Source: Pseudomonas parakoreensis
GTDB lineage: Bacteria > Pseudomonadota > Gammaproteobacteria > Pseudomonadales > Pseudomonadaceae
DNA length: 64,000 nt
Direction: 5' to 3'
Assembly (NCBI RefSeq): GCF_021602155.1
Contig: NZ_BQHY01000010.1
Coordinates: forward strand, 1 to 64,000
Within the stretch, counting starts at the first letter, position 1. Each line of letters begins with the position of its first letter. The position numbers and the translations under genes were made by a program. The notes under the pieces were generated by a model that saw nothing but the letters and a program-made list of their open reading frames with translations, did not search any database and was not told the origin of the DNA. Positions 17,341 through 27,555 of this stretch are shown here, in pieces.

Positions 17341-18412
17341 GTTCGCCTGGCCGTGGATCTTCGTGCTGCTGCCGCTGCCGTGGCTGATGCGTCTGGTGTT
17401 GCCGGTGGCCGACAGCGGCGAGCCGGCGTTGCGCGTCAGTTTTCTCTCGGACCTCGAAGGCCTCGCCCGTCGCCGGGCCCGAGCCAATCTGCCGGCGTGG
17501 CGCCAGCAGGCGCCGTTTCTGTTGCTGTGGCTATTATTGCTGAGCGCCGCCGCCCGCCCGCAATGGCTCGGCGAACCATTGCCGATTGCCGCCAGCGGCC
17601 GTGATCTGCTGGTGGCGGTGGACGTGTCCGGTTCGATGGATTTTCCCGACATGCAGTGGCAGGACGAAGACGTCAGTCGCTTGTCGCTGGTTCAGCATCT
17701 GCTCGGGGATTTCCTCGAAAGCCGCGATGGCGACCGCGTCGGTCTGATCCTGTTCGGCAGTCAGGCGTACCTGCAGGCACCGCTGACGTTTGACCGCCAC
17801 ACCGTGCGCGTCTGGCTTGATGAAGCGCGCATCGGCATTGCCGGCAAGAACACCGCCATCGGCGACGCGATCGGTCTGGCGCTCAAGCGTCTGCGCCTGC
17901 GTCCGGCGCAAAGCCGGGTGTTGATTCTGGTCACCGACGGTGCCAACAACGGTGGCGAAATCGATCCGTTGACCGCAGCAAAACTGGCCGCCAGCGAAGG
18001 GGTGAAAATCTACCCGATCGGCATTGGTGCGGACCCGGAAGACAGTGGCAGCACCGGGCTGCTTGGGGTCAATCCGAGCCTGGACCTCGACGAGCCGGCC
18101 CTCAAGGCGATTGCCGCAGCCACCGGCGGCCAATACTTTCGCGCCCGCGACGGCAAAGAGCTGCAAACGATCCGGGACACTCTCGACCAACTCGAACCGG
18201 TGACCCAGCAACCGACCCAGGCGCGCCCGGCGCAAGCCTTGTATCAGTGGCCGCTGGCCTTTGCCCTGCTGCTGAGCCTGTTGCTGGTCGCCCGCGAATT
18301 GTGGCCGGATAACCCGCTGCAACGCCTGTTTACCAAGGAGCTGTATCTGCAAAGTCCGTTGCCTGACTGGCGCGAGCGTCTCAAGCGCCTGCGTTTGCGG
18401 AGGCGCCGATGA
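17333..18412 (+). CDS. BatA-like VWA-domain membrane protein
   Basis: The 359-residue protein has two N-terminal membrane helices (about 5-25 and 60-72), a von Willebrand A domain with an intact MIDAS motif DVSGS (97-101), the later Thr and Asp elements (KNTAIGDAIG and ILVTDGANNGG), and a C-terminal membrane helix (about 305-322). This is the BatA topology: a metal-binding periplasmic VWA domain held between helices. It overlaps its neighbours on both sides, so translation is coupled. MoxR/Bat systems are linked to stress tolerance and envelope function in other bacteria. Confidence 0.92.
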   Translation: MFEFAWPWIFVLLPLPWLMRLVLPVADSGEPALRVSFLSDLEGLARRRARANLPAWRQQAPFLLLWLLLLSAAARPQWLGEPLPIAASGRDLLVAVDVSGSMDFPDMQWQDEDVSRLSLVQHLLGDFLESRDGDRVGLILFGSQAYLQAPLTFDRHTVRVWLDEARIGIAGKNTAIGDAIGLALKRLRLRPAQSRVLILVTDGANNGGEIDPLTAAKLAASEGVKIYPIGIGADPEDSGSTGLLGVNPSLDLDEPALKAIAAATGGQYFRARDGKELQTIRDTLDQLEPVTQQPTQARPAQALYQWPLAFALLLSLLLVARELWPDNPLQRLFTKELYLQSPLPDWRERLKRLRLRRRR

Positions 18413-20145
18413 TCGCGCTCTGGCCGCACTGGTTCCGCCCCTGGTGGCTGCTGCTCCTGCCGCTGCTCGGCTGGCTGATCTGGCAACTCTGGCACCGGCA
18501 GAAACGTGCTGGACGCTGGCAGATGATTCTGCCGCCGGCGTTCCACTCGACGCTGCTCAGCGGCGGCAATGGCCGCGCCAGCAAGCTGCCGTGGGTCGCC
18601 CTCGGCGTGGCGTGGCTGCTGACCCTCGTCGCCCTGCTCGGCCCCAGTTGGGAACGCGTCGAACAGACCAGCCAGAAACCCGCCGACCCGCTGGTCGTCG
18701 TTCTGGAGCTGACCCCGGAAATGCTCGCCACCGACTCACCGCCAACGCGACTGGAACAGGCCCGGCGCAAGCTGTTCGACTTGTTGCAGGCGCGCAGCGA
18801 TGCGCAGACCGCGATCGTCGTCTACGCCGGCAGCGCGCACACGCTGGTGCCGCTGTCGGATGACCTGGCGACCAGTCGCAATCTGCTGGACGCGCTCAAA
18901 CCGTCGCTGATGCCGGAAAGCGGCCATCGCGCTGATCTCGGCATAAGCAAGGCACTGGCCTTGCTCAAGCAAGGGGCTCTGGGCCAGGGACGCATCCTGC
19001 TGATCGGTTCCTCGCTGACCGAGGAAGAACGCCAAGGTATTCGTCGAGCCCTCGGCGAGCAGTCAGCACAACTATTGATGCTCGGCATCGGCACCGCTGA
19101 AGGCGCGCCCATCGCTCAGGAGGACGGCAGTTTCCTCAAGGATGAACAAGGCGCGATTCGCGTGCCGCAGCTCGACAGCCCGGGCCTCGGCGCGTTCCTT
19201 GCCAGCGTCGGCGGTGAATACCACAGCGCGCGTCTGGACGAATCCGACTTGCGCGCCCTCGGCCTGCTCGATGGCCCGCGCAGCCTGCGCAACGATGGTC
19301 AGACTGTGCGCCTGGACACCTGGGCCGATCAGGGCTACTGGCTGTTGTTGCCGCTGTTGCTGCTCGCCGCGTGTGCTGGACGGCGTGGCTGGTTATTCTG
19401 CCTGCCGCTGCTGCTGTGCTTGCCGCAGCCGAGCTACGCTTTCGACTTCGAAGACCTGTGGCTGCGTCCTGACCAACAGGGTTTGCACTTGCTCAAGCAG
19501 AAGCGCCCGGCCGAGGCCGCCGAACACTTTGAAGATCACCAGTGGCAAGGGCTGGCGTTGTATGAAGCCGGCGATTACAGTGGCGCCGCTCAGCGTTTCG
19601 CCGAAGGCAGCGACGCCCGCGCCCACTACAATCGAGGCAACGCGCTGGCGAAAAGTGGCGAGCTGGAAGCGGCGATTGATGCCTACGAGCAAGCGCTGGA
19701 ACTGCAACCGGATTTGCGCCCGGCGCTGACCAACAAGGCCCTGGTGGAAAACCTGCTCAAGCAGAAGAACACCCCGCCGCCGGCCGAACCACAGCCGCAA
19801 CCGGCCCAGCCGAGCGTGCCCGGCGATGAACCACCGCCAGCGACCGCGCCGCCACCGACGGTCAAAAACGAGACCCCGAGCGAGGCCCAGCCCGGCGAGT
19901 CGGCCACCGAGCCGCCGCCGACCACCCCGCCGCAACCGGGCCCCAACGAGGTGCCGGGCATCGACGAGACGGAAGAAACGGACACCGTGCCGACGCTGCG
20001 CCCGAGCGAGGACAACCTCGAAGGCGAGCAACGTCAGGCGCTGGAACAATGGCTGGGCAAGATCCCGGACGACCCGGGCGAACTGCTGCGACGCAAATTC
20101 TGGTACGAACAGCAACAACATCAGGATCAGGAAAAAACTCGATGA
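18409..20145 (+). CDS. BatB/BatC-like VWA and TPR fusion with degenerate MIDAS
   Basis: The 578-residue protein combines two N-terminal membrane helices, a VWA domain (about 92-300), a third hydrophobic segment (about 308-345), TPR repeats (about 380-445: YNRGNALAKSGELEAAIDAYEQALELQPDLRPAL) and a long Pro/Glu/Thr-rich tail (about 450-545). The usual DxSxS metal site is replaced by LELTPEM (99-105), so metal binding is doubtful. The layout fits BatB fused to BatC. It overlaps both neighbours as ATGA. It probably partners the intact VWA protein just upstream. Confidence 0.9.
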   Translation: MIALWPHWFRPWWLLLLPLLGWLIWQLWHRQKRAGRWQMILPPAFHSTLLSGGNGRASKLPWVALGVAWLLTLVALLGPSWERVEQTSQKPADPLVVVLELTPEMLATDSPPTRLEQARRKLFDLLQARSDAQTAIVVYAGSAHTLVPLSDDLATSRNLLDALKPSLMPESGHRADLGISKALALLKQGALGQGRILLIGSSLTEEERQGIRRALGEQSAQLLMLGIGTAEGAPIAQEDGSFLKDEQGAIRVPQLDSPGLGAFLASVGGEYHSARLDESDLRALGLLDGPRSLRNDGQTVRLDTWADQGYWLLLPLLLLAACAGRRGWLFCLPLLLCLPQPSYAFDFEDLWLRPDQQGLHLLKQKRPAEAAEHFEDHQWQGLALYEAGDYSGAAQRFAEGSDARAHYNRGNALAKSGELEAAIDAYEQALELQPDLRPALTNKALVENLLKQKNTPPPAEPQPQPAQPSVPGDEPPPATAPPPTVKNETPSEAQPGESATEPPPTTPPQPGPNEVPGIDETEETDTVPTLRPSEDNLEGEQRQALEQWLGKIPDDPGELLRRKFWYEQQQHQDQEKTR

Positions 20146-21779
20146 CCCGCTTCAGCGCCCTCTTGCTGCCCCTGCTGCTCTGCACGGCCACCGCTCAGGC
20201 GGCCGAGTTGACGGCCAGCGTGGATCGCAGTCGCCTGAACTCCGGCGAGACGGTCGAACTCACCCTCGAAACCAGCGACGTCACCCAGTTCGGCAAACCC
20301 GACCTGACGCCGCTGGAGCCGTTGTTCGAGGTGCGCGGCACGCGTCAGGTCAACCAGTTGAACACGCTCAATGGTGACAATCGCGCCACCACGCGCTGGA
20401 TCATCACCCTGCTGCCGAAAGAGAACGGCAGCGTGGTCATTCCGCCGCTGCAACTGGGTGACGTGCAGAGCCAGCCGATCACCGTGCAAGTGGTCGAGAG
20501 CGATACTCGCGCAGAAAAAAACAACCCGAACCCGGTGTTCATCGAGGTCAGCCTCGATCAGTCCAGTGTTTACGTGCAAGCCCAGGCGATCCTGACCCTG
20601 CGCATCTACCATTCAGTGTCGCTGTACGACGACAGCAGCCTGACCCCGCTGCAAATCGCCGATGCGCGGATCGAACAACTGGGCGACATGCGCACCTACG
20701 AGAAAGACATCAACGGCGTGCGCCATGGCGTGATCGAGATGCGCTATGCGATCTACCCGCAGCACAGTGGTTTGCTGCTCATCGCTCCGCAAACGTTCAG
20801 CGCCACGCTGGTCGACACCCAGCCCAGCCAGGACGCCACCGCGCAAGGCCCGAAACCGGGCAAATTGCTGCGGGTCAATTCCGCCGAGATCGCCCTGACG
20901 GTCAAACCGAAACCGCTGACCTATCCGGCCGATGCGCCGTGGCTGCCGGCGCGCAGCCTAAGCCTGAGCGAAAGCTGGAACCCGGAGCCTGAGCACATTC
21001 AGGTCGGTGACTCGCTGACCCGCAGCCTGACCCTGAAAGTCGAAGGCCTAGCCAGCTCGCAGCTGCCGGCCCTGCCCGGCACCGAAGCCAACGGCCTGCG
21101 CCGTTACCCGGATCAACCGGTGCTGAGCAACCAGAGCGGCGAGCGCGGCCTGATCGGCAGCCGTGAAGAACGCGAAGCGCTGGTACCCAGCCGCAGCGGC
21201 AGCATCGAGCTGCCCACCGTCGATGTGGTCTGGTGGAACACCTTCGAAGATCATCTGGAACACACCAGCCTGCCGGCGCGCACCCTGCAGGTGGCGAACA
21301 ACCCGAGCCTGCAAGTCGACACCCCGGCGGGCACCCTGCAATCGGCCATTGTCGACAGCGATACCGTGTGGTGGTGGAAACTCAGCACGCTGATCCTCGC
21401 CTGTACCACCCTGCTCGGCTTCGGCCTGTGGTGGCGTGCGCGCTGGCAACCGGCGGTGCATCGCGCCGCCCAGACCGGCCCGAGCCCGCGCACCTTGCTG
21501 GACGACATCAAGCGGGCGTGCCAGGCGAATGATCCGCAAGCGACCCGCCAGGCACTCGATGCCTGGGCGCGGCAGCAGCCGGAGACCCTGGCGGACATGG
21601 CGGCGCGGTTTGTGCCGTTGTCCGATGCGCTGGACGGGCTCAATGGTGCGCTGTACAGCGAGACGGGGCAGCATTGGCAAGGTGAGGATCTGTGGCGGGC
21701 GATCCGCACGATTCCGGCGGCGGAGCGGGTGCAGGATCCGGTGGGTGACAGCGGATTGCCGCCGCTTTATCCGAAGTAA
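20142..21779 (+). CDS. BatD-like protein
   Basis: The 545-residue protein has a signal peptide (MTRFSALLLPLLLCTATAQAA), several periplasmic beta-sandwich units (LTASVDRSRLNSGETVELTLETSD, VFIEVSLDQSSVYVQAQAILTLRIYHS and others), one membrane helix near residues 408-428 (WWWKLSTLILACTTLLGFGLWW) and a short cytoplasmic helical tail. This is BatD. It ends the MoxR operon and overlaps the preceding gene as ATGA. The periplasmic repeats probably contact the VWA domains. Confidence 0.92.
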   Translation: MTRFSALLLPLLLCTATAQAAELTASVDRSRLNSGETVELTLETSDVTQFGKPDLTPLEPLFEVRGTRQVNQLNTLNGDNRATTRWIITLLPKENGSVVIPPLQLGDVQSQPITVQVVESDTRAEKNNPNPVFIEVSLDQSSVYVQAQAILTLRIYHSVSLYDDSSLTPLQIADARIEQLGDMRTYEKDINGVRHGVIEMRYAIYPQHSGLLLIAPQTFSATLVDTQPSQDATAQGPKPGKLLRVNSAEIALTVKPKPLTYPADAPWLPARSLSLSESWNPEPEHIQVGDSLTRSLTLKVEGLASSQLPALPGTEANGLRRYPDQPVLSNQSGERGLIGSREEREALVPSRSGSIELPTVDVVWWNTFEDHLEHTSLPARTLQVANNPSLQVDTPAGTLQSAIVDSDTVWWWKLSTLILACTTLLGFGLWWRARWQPAVHRAAQTGPSPRTLLDDIKRACQANDPQATRQALDAWARQQPETLADMAARFVPLSDALDGLNGALYSETGQHWQGEDLWRAIRTIPAAERVQDPVGDSGLPPLYPK

Positions 21780-21804
21780 CCCTCCCCAAGAGGTAATGAA
21801 ACCC

Positions 21805-21952
21805 TGTGGCGAGGGGATTTATCCCCGATGGGCTGCAAAGCAGCCCCGAACTCTACAAATCAAGTCTGCCTGACACACCACATAGCCTGATTTTACGACT
21901 GCTTCGCAGTCGATCGGGGCGGTGCGACGTTTCGCTAAATCCCCTCGCCACA
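21805..21952. repeat. REP doublet, family D, with altered right arm
   Basis: The left arm is TGTGGCGAGGGGATTTATCC; the right arm ends CGCTAAATCCCCTCGCCACA, where the GGGGAT part has changed. It lies between the BatD-like gene and sbcD. Confidence 0.85.
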
Positions 21953-22077
21953 GAGACCTTCACTTGACTTGGGCACTGCTCGACCACAGCGAGTGCTTTT
22001 GCCAGTAAACTCCCTCCTCTTTCGCCGCCCGTCATTTCCCCCCGCGGCCATCACCTCTTTCTGTAGCGGAGTCCACC

Positions 22078-23322
22078 TTGCGTCTGTTCCACACCTCCGA
22101 CTGGCACCTTGGGCAAAACCTGCATGGCCAGGAGCGCGATTTCGAGCATGCGTGCTTTCTCGAATGGCTGCTGCGCCAATTGCAACTGGCGCAGCCGGAT
22201 GTGCTGCTGATTGCCGGGGACATCTTTGACACGGTCAACCCGCCGGTCAAAGCCCAGGAACGCCTCTACGATTTCATCGTCAGTGCCCACGAGCAGCAGC
22301 CGTTGCTGACCATCGTGATGATTGCCGGCAACCACGATTCCGGCTCGCGTATCGAGCTGCCGGCGCCGTTGATGCGCCGTTTGCGCACCCATGCACTGGG
22401 GCGGGTGTTGTGGCTGGATGACGGTCAGCTCGACGCCGAACGTTTGCTGCTGCCGTTGCCGAACGCTGAAGGCGAGATCGCCGCGTGGTGCCTGGCGCTG
22501 CCGTTCCTGCGTCCGGCGGAAGTGACTGGTGCGCATCTGGGCGACGACTATCTGCGCGGTATCGGACAGGTGCATGAATGGCTGATCGAAGCGGCGAATG
22601 CCAAGCGCCAGCCGGGTCAGGCGCTGGTTGCCATCAGCCACGCACACATGGCTGGCGGCTCGGTCTCGGAAGACTCCGAGCGCAGCCTGATCATCGGTAA
22701 CGCCGAGGCGCTGCCCGCCAGCCTGTTCGGGCCGAGCATCAGTTACGTTGCCCTCGGCCATTTGCACAAGCCGCAGAAGGTCAACGGTGAAGAACGCATC
22801 CGCTACAGCGGCTCGCCGATTCCGCTGTCGTTTTCAGAGATCGGCTATCAACACCAGATTCTCGACATCACCCTCGACGGCGAAACCCTGGTCAGCGTCG
22901 AGCCGAAACTGATCCCGCGCTCGGTCAACCTGCAACGCATCGGCCCGGCGCCGCTGGCAGAGATTCTGCTGCAACTGGCTGACCTGCCGAACATCGATCT
23001 GCTCGCTGAAACCCAGCGTCAGCCATGGCTGGAAGTGCGCGTCACCCTCGACGAGCCGCAGCCGGATCTGCGCCATCAGGTGGAAAACGCCTTGCAAGGC
23101 AAAGCCGTGCGCCTGGTGCGGATCGCCGCCGAGTACGCCGGCAACCGTGGCGCCGAGGGCAGCGACGACGGCAGCGCGCTGGTCGAGCTGGATCAGCTCA
23201 CCCCGCAGGAATTGTTCAGCCGTGCCTGGCTCGACAACTACGGCAACGAGGTCGATGAACAGACGCTGAAGGACTTCGCCGAACTGCTGCAGGACGTACA
23301 ACTGGAGGGCGAGCAGCCATGA
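22078..23322 (+). CDS. sbcD: Exonuclease subunit SbcD (Mre11 family)
   Basis: The 414-residue protein shows the metallophosphoesterase motifs in order: TSDWHLG (D8, H10), LLIAGDIFDT (about 43-52), IAGNHDSGS (about 83-91), AISHAHMAGG and YVALGHLHKP. SbcD is the nuclease of the SbcCD complex, which cuts hairpins and protein-blocked ends during replication and repair. The start is TTG, with GCGGAG seven bases upstream; no better ATG fits before the catalytic D8. It overlaps sbcC as ATGA. Confidence 0.96.
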   Translation: MRLFHTSDWHLGQNLHGQERDFEHACFLEWLLRQLQLAQPDVLLIAGDIFDTVNPPVKAQERLYDFIVSAHEQQPLLTIVMIAGNHDSGSRIELPAPLMRRLRTHALGRVLWLDDGQLDAERLLLPLPNAEGEIAAWCLALPFLRPAEVTGAHLGDDYLRGIGQVHEWLIEAANAKRQPGQALVAISHAHMAGGSVSEDSERSLIIGNAEALPASLFGPSISYVALGHLHKPQKVNGEERIRYSGSPIPLSFSEIGYQHQILDITLDGETLVSVEPKLIPRSVNLQRIGPAPLAEILLQLADLPNIDLLAETQRQPWLEVRVTLDEPQPDLRHQVENALQGKAVRLVRIAAEYAGNRGAEGSDDGSALVELDQLTPQELFSRAWLDNYGNEVDEQTLKDFAELLQDVQLEGEQP

Positions 23323-26300
23323 AGATTCTCGCCATTCGTTTGAAGAACCTCGCCTCGCTGGCCGGACCGTTCGAGATTGATTTCACCGCCGAACCGCTGG
23401 CCAGTGCCGGTCTGTTCGCGATCACCGGGCCGACCGGCGCCGGTAAAAGTACCTTGCTCGACGCCTTGTGCCTGGCACTGTTTGGCGCCGTGCCACGGCT
23501 GAACAACACCGGCCGTGACGCCAAGGTGCCGGATGCCGACGGCGAAATCGCCACCGGCGACCCGCGTACCTTGCTGCGCCGTGGTACCGGTGAAGGTTAC
23601 GCGGAAGTGGATTTTGTCGGCGTCGATGGCCGCCGTTACCGCGCGCGCTGGGAAGCCAACCGTGCCCGGGAAAAGGCCGGCGGCAAGTTGCAGGCCAGCC
23701 GCCAGAGCCTGCGCGACATCGATCAGGATCAACTGCTCGCCAGCCAGAAAGGCGAATACAAGACCCAACTCGAAGCCGCGCTGGGCCTGAACTTCGAACA
23801 GTTCACCCGCGCCGTGCTGCTGGCCCAGAGTGAGTTCAGCGCGTTCCTCAAGGCCGACGACAACGACCGCAGCGAACTGCTGGAGAAACTCACCGACACC
23901 GCGCTCTACACCCGCCTCGGTCGCCGCGCCTTCGACAAGACCAAAGAGGCCCGCGAAGCGCACAAGTTGCTGCAGGATCAGGCCACCGGCGTAACCCCGC
24001 TGACGCCCGAGGCGCGGGCCGAGCTGGACGAACGCTTCAACGCCGCCCAGCAACAGCTGAAGTTGCAGCAGGCGCAGCTCAAGCAACTGGAGCAACAACA
24101 CAGCTGGCTCAAAGATTTGCGCCAGTTGCAGGATGCGCAACAAGCGGCCGCCGAACAACTGCAGAGTGCGCAGCAGCAGTGGGAAGGTCTGGCTGGCGAG
24201 CGCCTGAAGCTGACACGCCTGGAGCAACTCGCGCCGCAACGCCACCAGTTCGCGCGCAAGACTGAACTGGATGCGCAACTGACGCCGCTGGCGGCACAGA
24301 TTGCCGCGCATACCCAGCAACACGGCGAGCTCAACGAGCGCCAGACGCAACTGGAACAGGCGCTCAATGCGGCAAACATCGCCCTGAGCGAAGCGCAGCA
24401 GCGGCACAGCGAAAGTGCCCCGCTGCTGCGTCAGGCCTTCGACGAGCAAAGCACCCTTGCCCGCCTCGCCAAGGACACCGCCCTCAGCGCCGAGGCCCGC
24501 CAGTCCGCCGAGCAAGCCTGCACGCAAGGCCAGAGCGCGATTCAAGCCTTGCAGGCGAAACAGGCCGAGGTCGCTGAACGCCTGCAGAAAATCGCCGCCG
24601 GGCTGGAACAGAGTGCGGGCCTGGCGCCGCTCAGCGATGCATGGAATGCCTACCGCGATCGCCTGCAACAGCTGATGCTGATCGGCAATCGTCTGAACAA
24701 GGGGCAGGCCGAACTGGCGTCCCTCGAACAGAACGCTGCGCTTAGCGCCGAGACGCTGGCCGCGCAAAAACAACAACTGGAAGTGCTGTTCAAGGAGGCC
24801 GGCGCCGAGCCGAATGCCGTCGCCGAACAGATCGGCATCCTCGGCACGCTGTTGCAGGACAATCGCAAACAACTGCGCGCCATCGAAGACCTGACGCGGC
24901 TCTGGGCCAGTCAGCAGGAGCTGGAAAAACGCGGCGCCGAGCTGCAACAGCGTCTGCTCGATGCACAGCAGGAACGTGAACGTCTGACCCAGGACGGGGT
25001 GAAAACCAAGGCCGAGCTGACCGTCGCTGAACATACCCTCAACGTCACCCGTGAACTGCTCGAACGCCAGCGACTGGCGCGCAGCGCCAGTGTCGAGGAG
25101 CTGCGCGCGCAGTTGCAGGACGACCAGCCGTGCCCGGTCTGCGGCAGCCTCGAGCATCCGTATCATCAGCCGGAAGCGCTGCTGCAAAGCCTTGGCCGTC
25201 ATGATGAATCCGAGCAGGCCAGCGCGCAGCACGCAGTGGATCAGCTCAAGGAAAAACTCACCGAGTTGCGCGCTGAAGTCGGTGGTGTGATCGCCCGGCA
25301 GAAAGAGCTGCTGCAACAGCAGGAACAATTGAGCGCCCAGCTGCTGGCACTGGCGCCGAGCCTGGAGGCGCATCCGCTGGCGCCTCAGTTGCTGAATCAG
25401 GACGCCGACAAGCGCGACGCCTGGCTGACCCGGCAGAACGATCAACTGAACCAGAGCATCACTCAGGACGAACAACGCCAGAGCGCCCTGCTCACCCTGC
25501 AACAGGACGCGGCGCGCCTGACCCAGCAACTGCGCAACGCCGAAACCGCACATCAGCAAGCGGCACAGCACCTGAGCAATCAACAGCGCGAGCTGAGCAG
25601 CGACCGTCAACGTCTCGACGAAGAGCTCACCGCGTTCGCCAGCCTGTTGCCAGCCGACACCCTCGAAGCCCTACGCGTTGAACCGGCGGCAACCTTCATG
25701 CAACTGGACCGGCAGATTGCCGAGCGTCTGGCGCAAGTCGAGCAGCAGAAGGAAGAACTGGCCGAACAGCAGCAGCGCCAGCAGACGCTGGAGAAAGAAC
25801 AGGATCGCCAGCTCAGCCGCGTCCAGCAGCTGCAAAGCGCCGAGCAGCAGTTCAGCGCCCTGGCCGAGCAGCAACAGGCCAGTCAGGCGAAACTGGCGCA
25901 TCTGCTGGGCGAGCACAGCAGCGCCGAGCACTGGCAGCAGCAGCTGGAACAGGCCGTGGAACAGGCGCGCAACGCCGAAACCAGCACGGCTGCGGAACTA
26001 CAGAACGTGCGCACGCAACAGGTGCAGGTCAGTACTGAACTCAAGGCGCAGCAGGAACGCTTGCAGGTACTGCAAAGCGAAGACGACGAACTGACGCAGA
26101 AGATTGCCGAATGGCGCGCACGCCATCCTGAACTGGATGACGGCGGCCTCGAAGACCTGTTGCGCGTCGATGACACGCAGCTCAGCGAACTGCGCCAGCG
26201 CTTGCAGCACAACGAAAAAGCCATCGAACAGGCCAAGGTGCTGCTGCAGGAACGCGATCAGCGCCTGGCCGATCATCAGGCGCAGCACAACGGCAATCTC

Positions 26301-26960
26301 GATGCCGAACAACTCGCCAGCGCTCTCGCCGAGCTGCAGATCCAGTTCAACCTCAGCGAGCAACAGTGCGCCGAACTGCGTGCCGAGCAGGCTGAAGATC
26401 AGCGCCGGCAAAACGCCAATCAGGCATTGGCGCAGCAGATCGCCGACGCCTATGCCGAGTACCAGCGCTGGGCGCGCCTGAACGCGTTGATCGGTTCGGC
26501 CACCGGCGACACCTTCCGCAAGATCGCCCAGGCCTACAACCTCGACCTGCTGGTGCATCACGCCAACGTGCAGTTGCGTCAACTGGTCAAACGCTATCGC
26601 CTGAAACGCGGCGGCAGCATGCTCGGCCTGCTGGTGCTGGACACCGAGATGGGCGATGAATTGCGCTCGGTGCATTCGCTGTCCGGTGGCGAGACCTTCC
26701 TGGTGTCACTGGCCCTCGCACTGGGCCTGGCCTCGATGGCCTCGAGCTCGCTGAAAATCGAATCGCTGTTCATCGACGAAGGCTTTGGCAGCCTCGATCC
26801 GGAATCGCTGCAACTGGCCATGGATGCCCTCGACGGCCTGCAGGCGCAGGGGCGCAAGGTCGCGGTGATTTCCCACGTGCAGGAAATGCACGAGCGGATT
26901 CCGGTGCAGATTCAGGTGCAGCGCCAGGGCAACGGCTTGAGCACCCTGGAGGTGAAATGA
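23319..26960 (+). CDS. sbcC: Exonuclease subunit SbcC (Rad50-like ATPase)
   Basis: The 1213-residue protein has Walker A GPTGAGKST (37-45), two long Gln/Leu-rich coiled-coil arms (about 215-600 and 640-1060), a zinc hook CPVC (C605-C608) at the apex, an ABC signature (HSLSGGETF) and Walker B (ESLFIDEGFGSLD, about 1149-1161). It is the ATPase and DNA-tethering partner of SbcD. It is coupled to sbcD and to the GST-like gene by ATGA overlaps. The biased coiled-coil composition explains the long antisense open frames here. Confidence 0.97.
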   Translation: MKILAIRLKNLASLAGPFEIDFTAEPLASAGLFAITGPTGAGKSTLLDALCLALFGAVPRLNNTGRDAKVPDADGEIATGDPRTLLRRGTGEGYAEVDFVGVDGRRYRARWEANRAREKAGGKLQASRQSLRDIDQDQLLASQKGEYKTQLEAALGLNFEQFTRAVLLAQSEFSAFLKADDNDRSELLEKLTDTALYTRLGRRAFDKTKEAREAHKLLQDQATGVTPLTPEARAELDERFNAAQQQLKLQQAQLKQLEQQHSWLKDLRQLQDAQQAAAEQLQSAQQQWEGLAGERLKLTRLEQLAPQRHQFARKTELDAQLTPLAAQIAAHTQQHGELNERQTQLEQALNAANIALSEAQQRHSESAPLLRQAFDEQSTLARLAKDTALSAEARQSAEQACTQGQSAIQALQAKQAEVAERLQKIAAGLEQSAGLAPLSDAWNAYRDRLQQLMLIGNRLNKGQAELASLEQNAALSAETLAAQKQQLEVLFKEAGAEPNAVAEQIGILGTLLQDNRKQLRAIEDLTRLWASQQELEKRGAELQQRLLDAQQERERLTQDGVKTKAELTVAEHTLNVTRELLERQRLARSASVEELRAQLQDDQPCPVCGSLEHPYHQPEALLQSLGRHDESEQASAQHAVDQLKEKLTELRAEVGGVIARQKELLQQQEQLSAQLLALAPSLEAHPLAPQLLNQDADKRDAWLTRQNDQLNQSITQDEQRQSALLTLQQDAARLTQQLRNAETAHQQAAQHLSNQQRELSSDRQRLDEELTAFASLLPADTLEALRVEPAATFMQLDRQIAERLAQVEQQKEELAEQQQRQQTLEKEQDRQLSRVQQLQSAEQQFSALAEQQQASQAKLAHLLGEHSSAEHWQQQLEQAVEQARNAETSTAAELQNVRTQQVQVSTELKAQQERLQVLQSEDDELTQKIAEWRARHPELDDGGLEDLLRVDDTQLSELRQRLQHNEKAIEQAKVLLQERDQRLADHQAQHNGNLDAEQLASALAELQIQFNLSEQQCAELRAEQAEDQRRQNANQALAQQIADAYAEYQRWARLNALIGSATGDTFRKIAQAYNLDLLVHHANVQLRQLVKRYRLKRGGSMLGLLVLDTEMGDELRSVHSLSGGETFLVSLALALGLASMASSSLKIESLFIDEGFGSLDPESLQLAMDALDGLQAQGRKVAVISHVQEMHERIPVQIQVQRQGNGLSTLEVK

Positions 26961-27541
26961 ACACGCTGTACTCATTCCGCCGCTGCCCCTACGCGATGCG
27001 CGCGCGAATGGCCCTGCGCTATTCGGGGGTAGCGGTGGAGATCGTTGAAGTCAGCCTCAAGGCCAAACCGGCCGCGATGCTCGCGATCTCACCCAAAGGC
27101 ACGGTGCCGGTGCTGGAGGCCGATGGCCGGGTGATCGACGAGAGTCTGGAGATCATGCGCTGGGCGTTGGCGCAGCATGATCCGGACGATTGGCTGCTCG
27201 GCGGTGATTCACGAATTGCCGAATTGATCGAAGCCAATGATCAAGTGTTCAAAGTGCATTTGAACCGCTACAAATACGCCGAGCGCTATCCCGAGCAGCC
27301 AATGGAGGTTTATCGGGCCGAAGGGGCGGTGTTTCTGCAGCGGCTGGATGGGTTGCTTGAAGGTCGGGATTATTTGCTGAGTGATCACTTGAGTCTGGCA
27401 GATGTGGCGTTGCTGCCGTTCGTTCGACAGTTTGCGCATGTGGATCGCGAGTGGTTCGCGCAGACGCCCTATGTTCGCTTGCAGGCGTGGCTACAGCGCT
27501 TCCTCGAATCCAACCTCTTCACCTCCATCATGAAGAAATAA
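26957..27541 (+). CDS. Glutathione S-transferase family protein
   Basis: The 194-residue protein has a thioredoxin-fold N-terminal half with an RRCPYAMRAR motif (C10), the cis-Pro region (GTVPVLEADGRVIDES), and an all-helical C-terminal half including LSLADVALLPFVRQFA. The Cys-Pro-Tyr motif and size suggest a glutaredoxin/omega-like GST rather than a Tyr/Ser class enzyme. It overlaps sbcC as ATGA and is therefore made with SbcCD, which may hint at oxidative stress but could be incidental. Substrate unknown. Confidence 0.88.
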   Translation: MNTLYSFRRCPYAMRARMALRYSGVAVEIVEVSLKAKPAAMLAISPKGTVPVLEADGRVIDESLEIMRWALAQHDPDDWLLGGDSRIAELIEANDQVFKVHLNRYKYAERYPEQPMEVYRAEGAVFLQRLDGLLEGRDYLLSDHLSLADVALLPFVRQFAHVDREWFAQTPYVRLQAWLQRFLESNLFTSIMKK

Positions 27542-27555
27542 CCCCAGGGAATCCC

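Noticed and set aside
23238-25610. A 790-codon open frame opposite sbcC
   Set aside because: It mirrors the Gln/Leu/Glu-rich coiled coil of SbcC, giving a low-complexity Leu/Gln product with no ribosome site.
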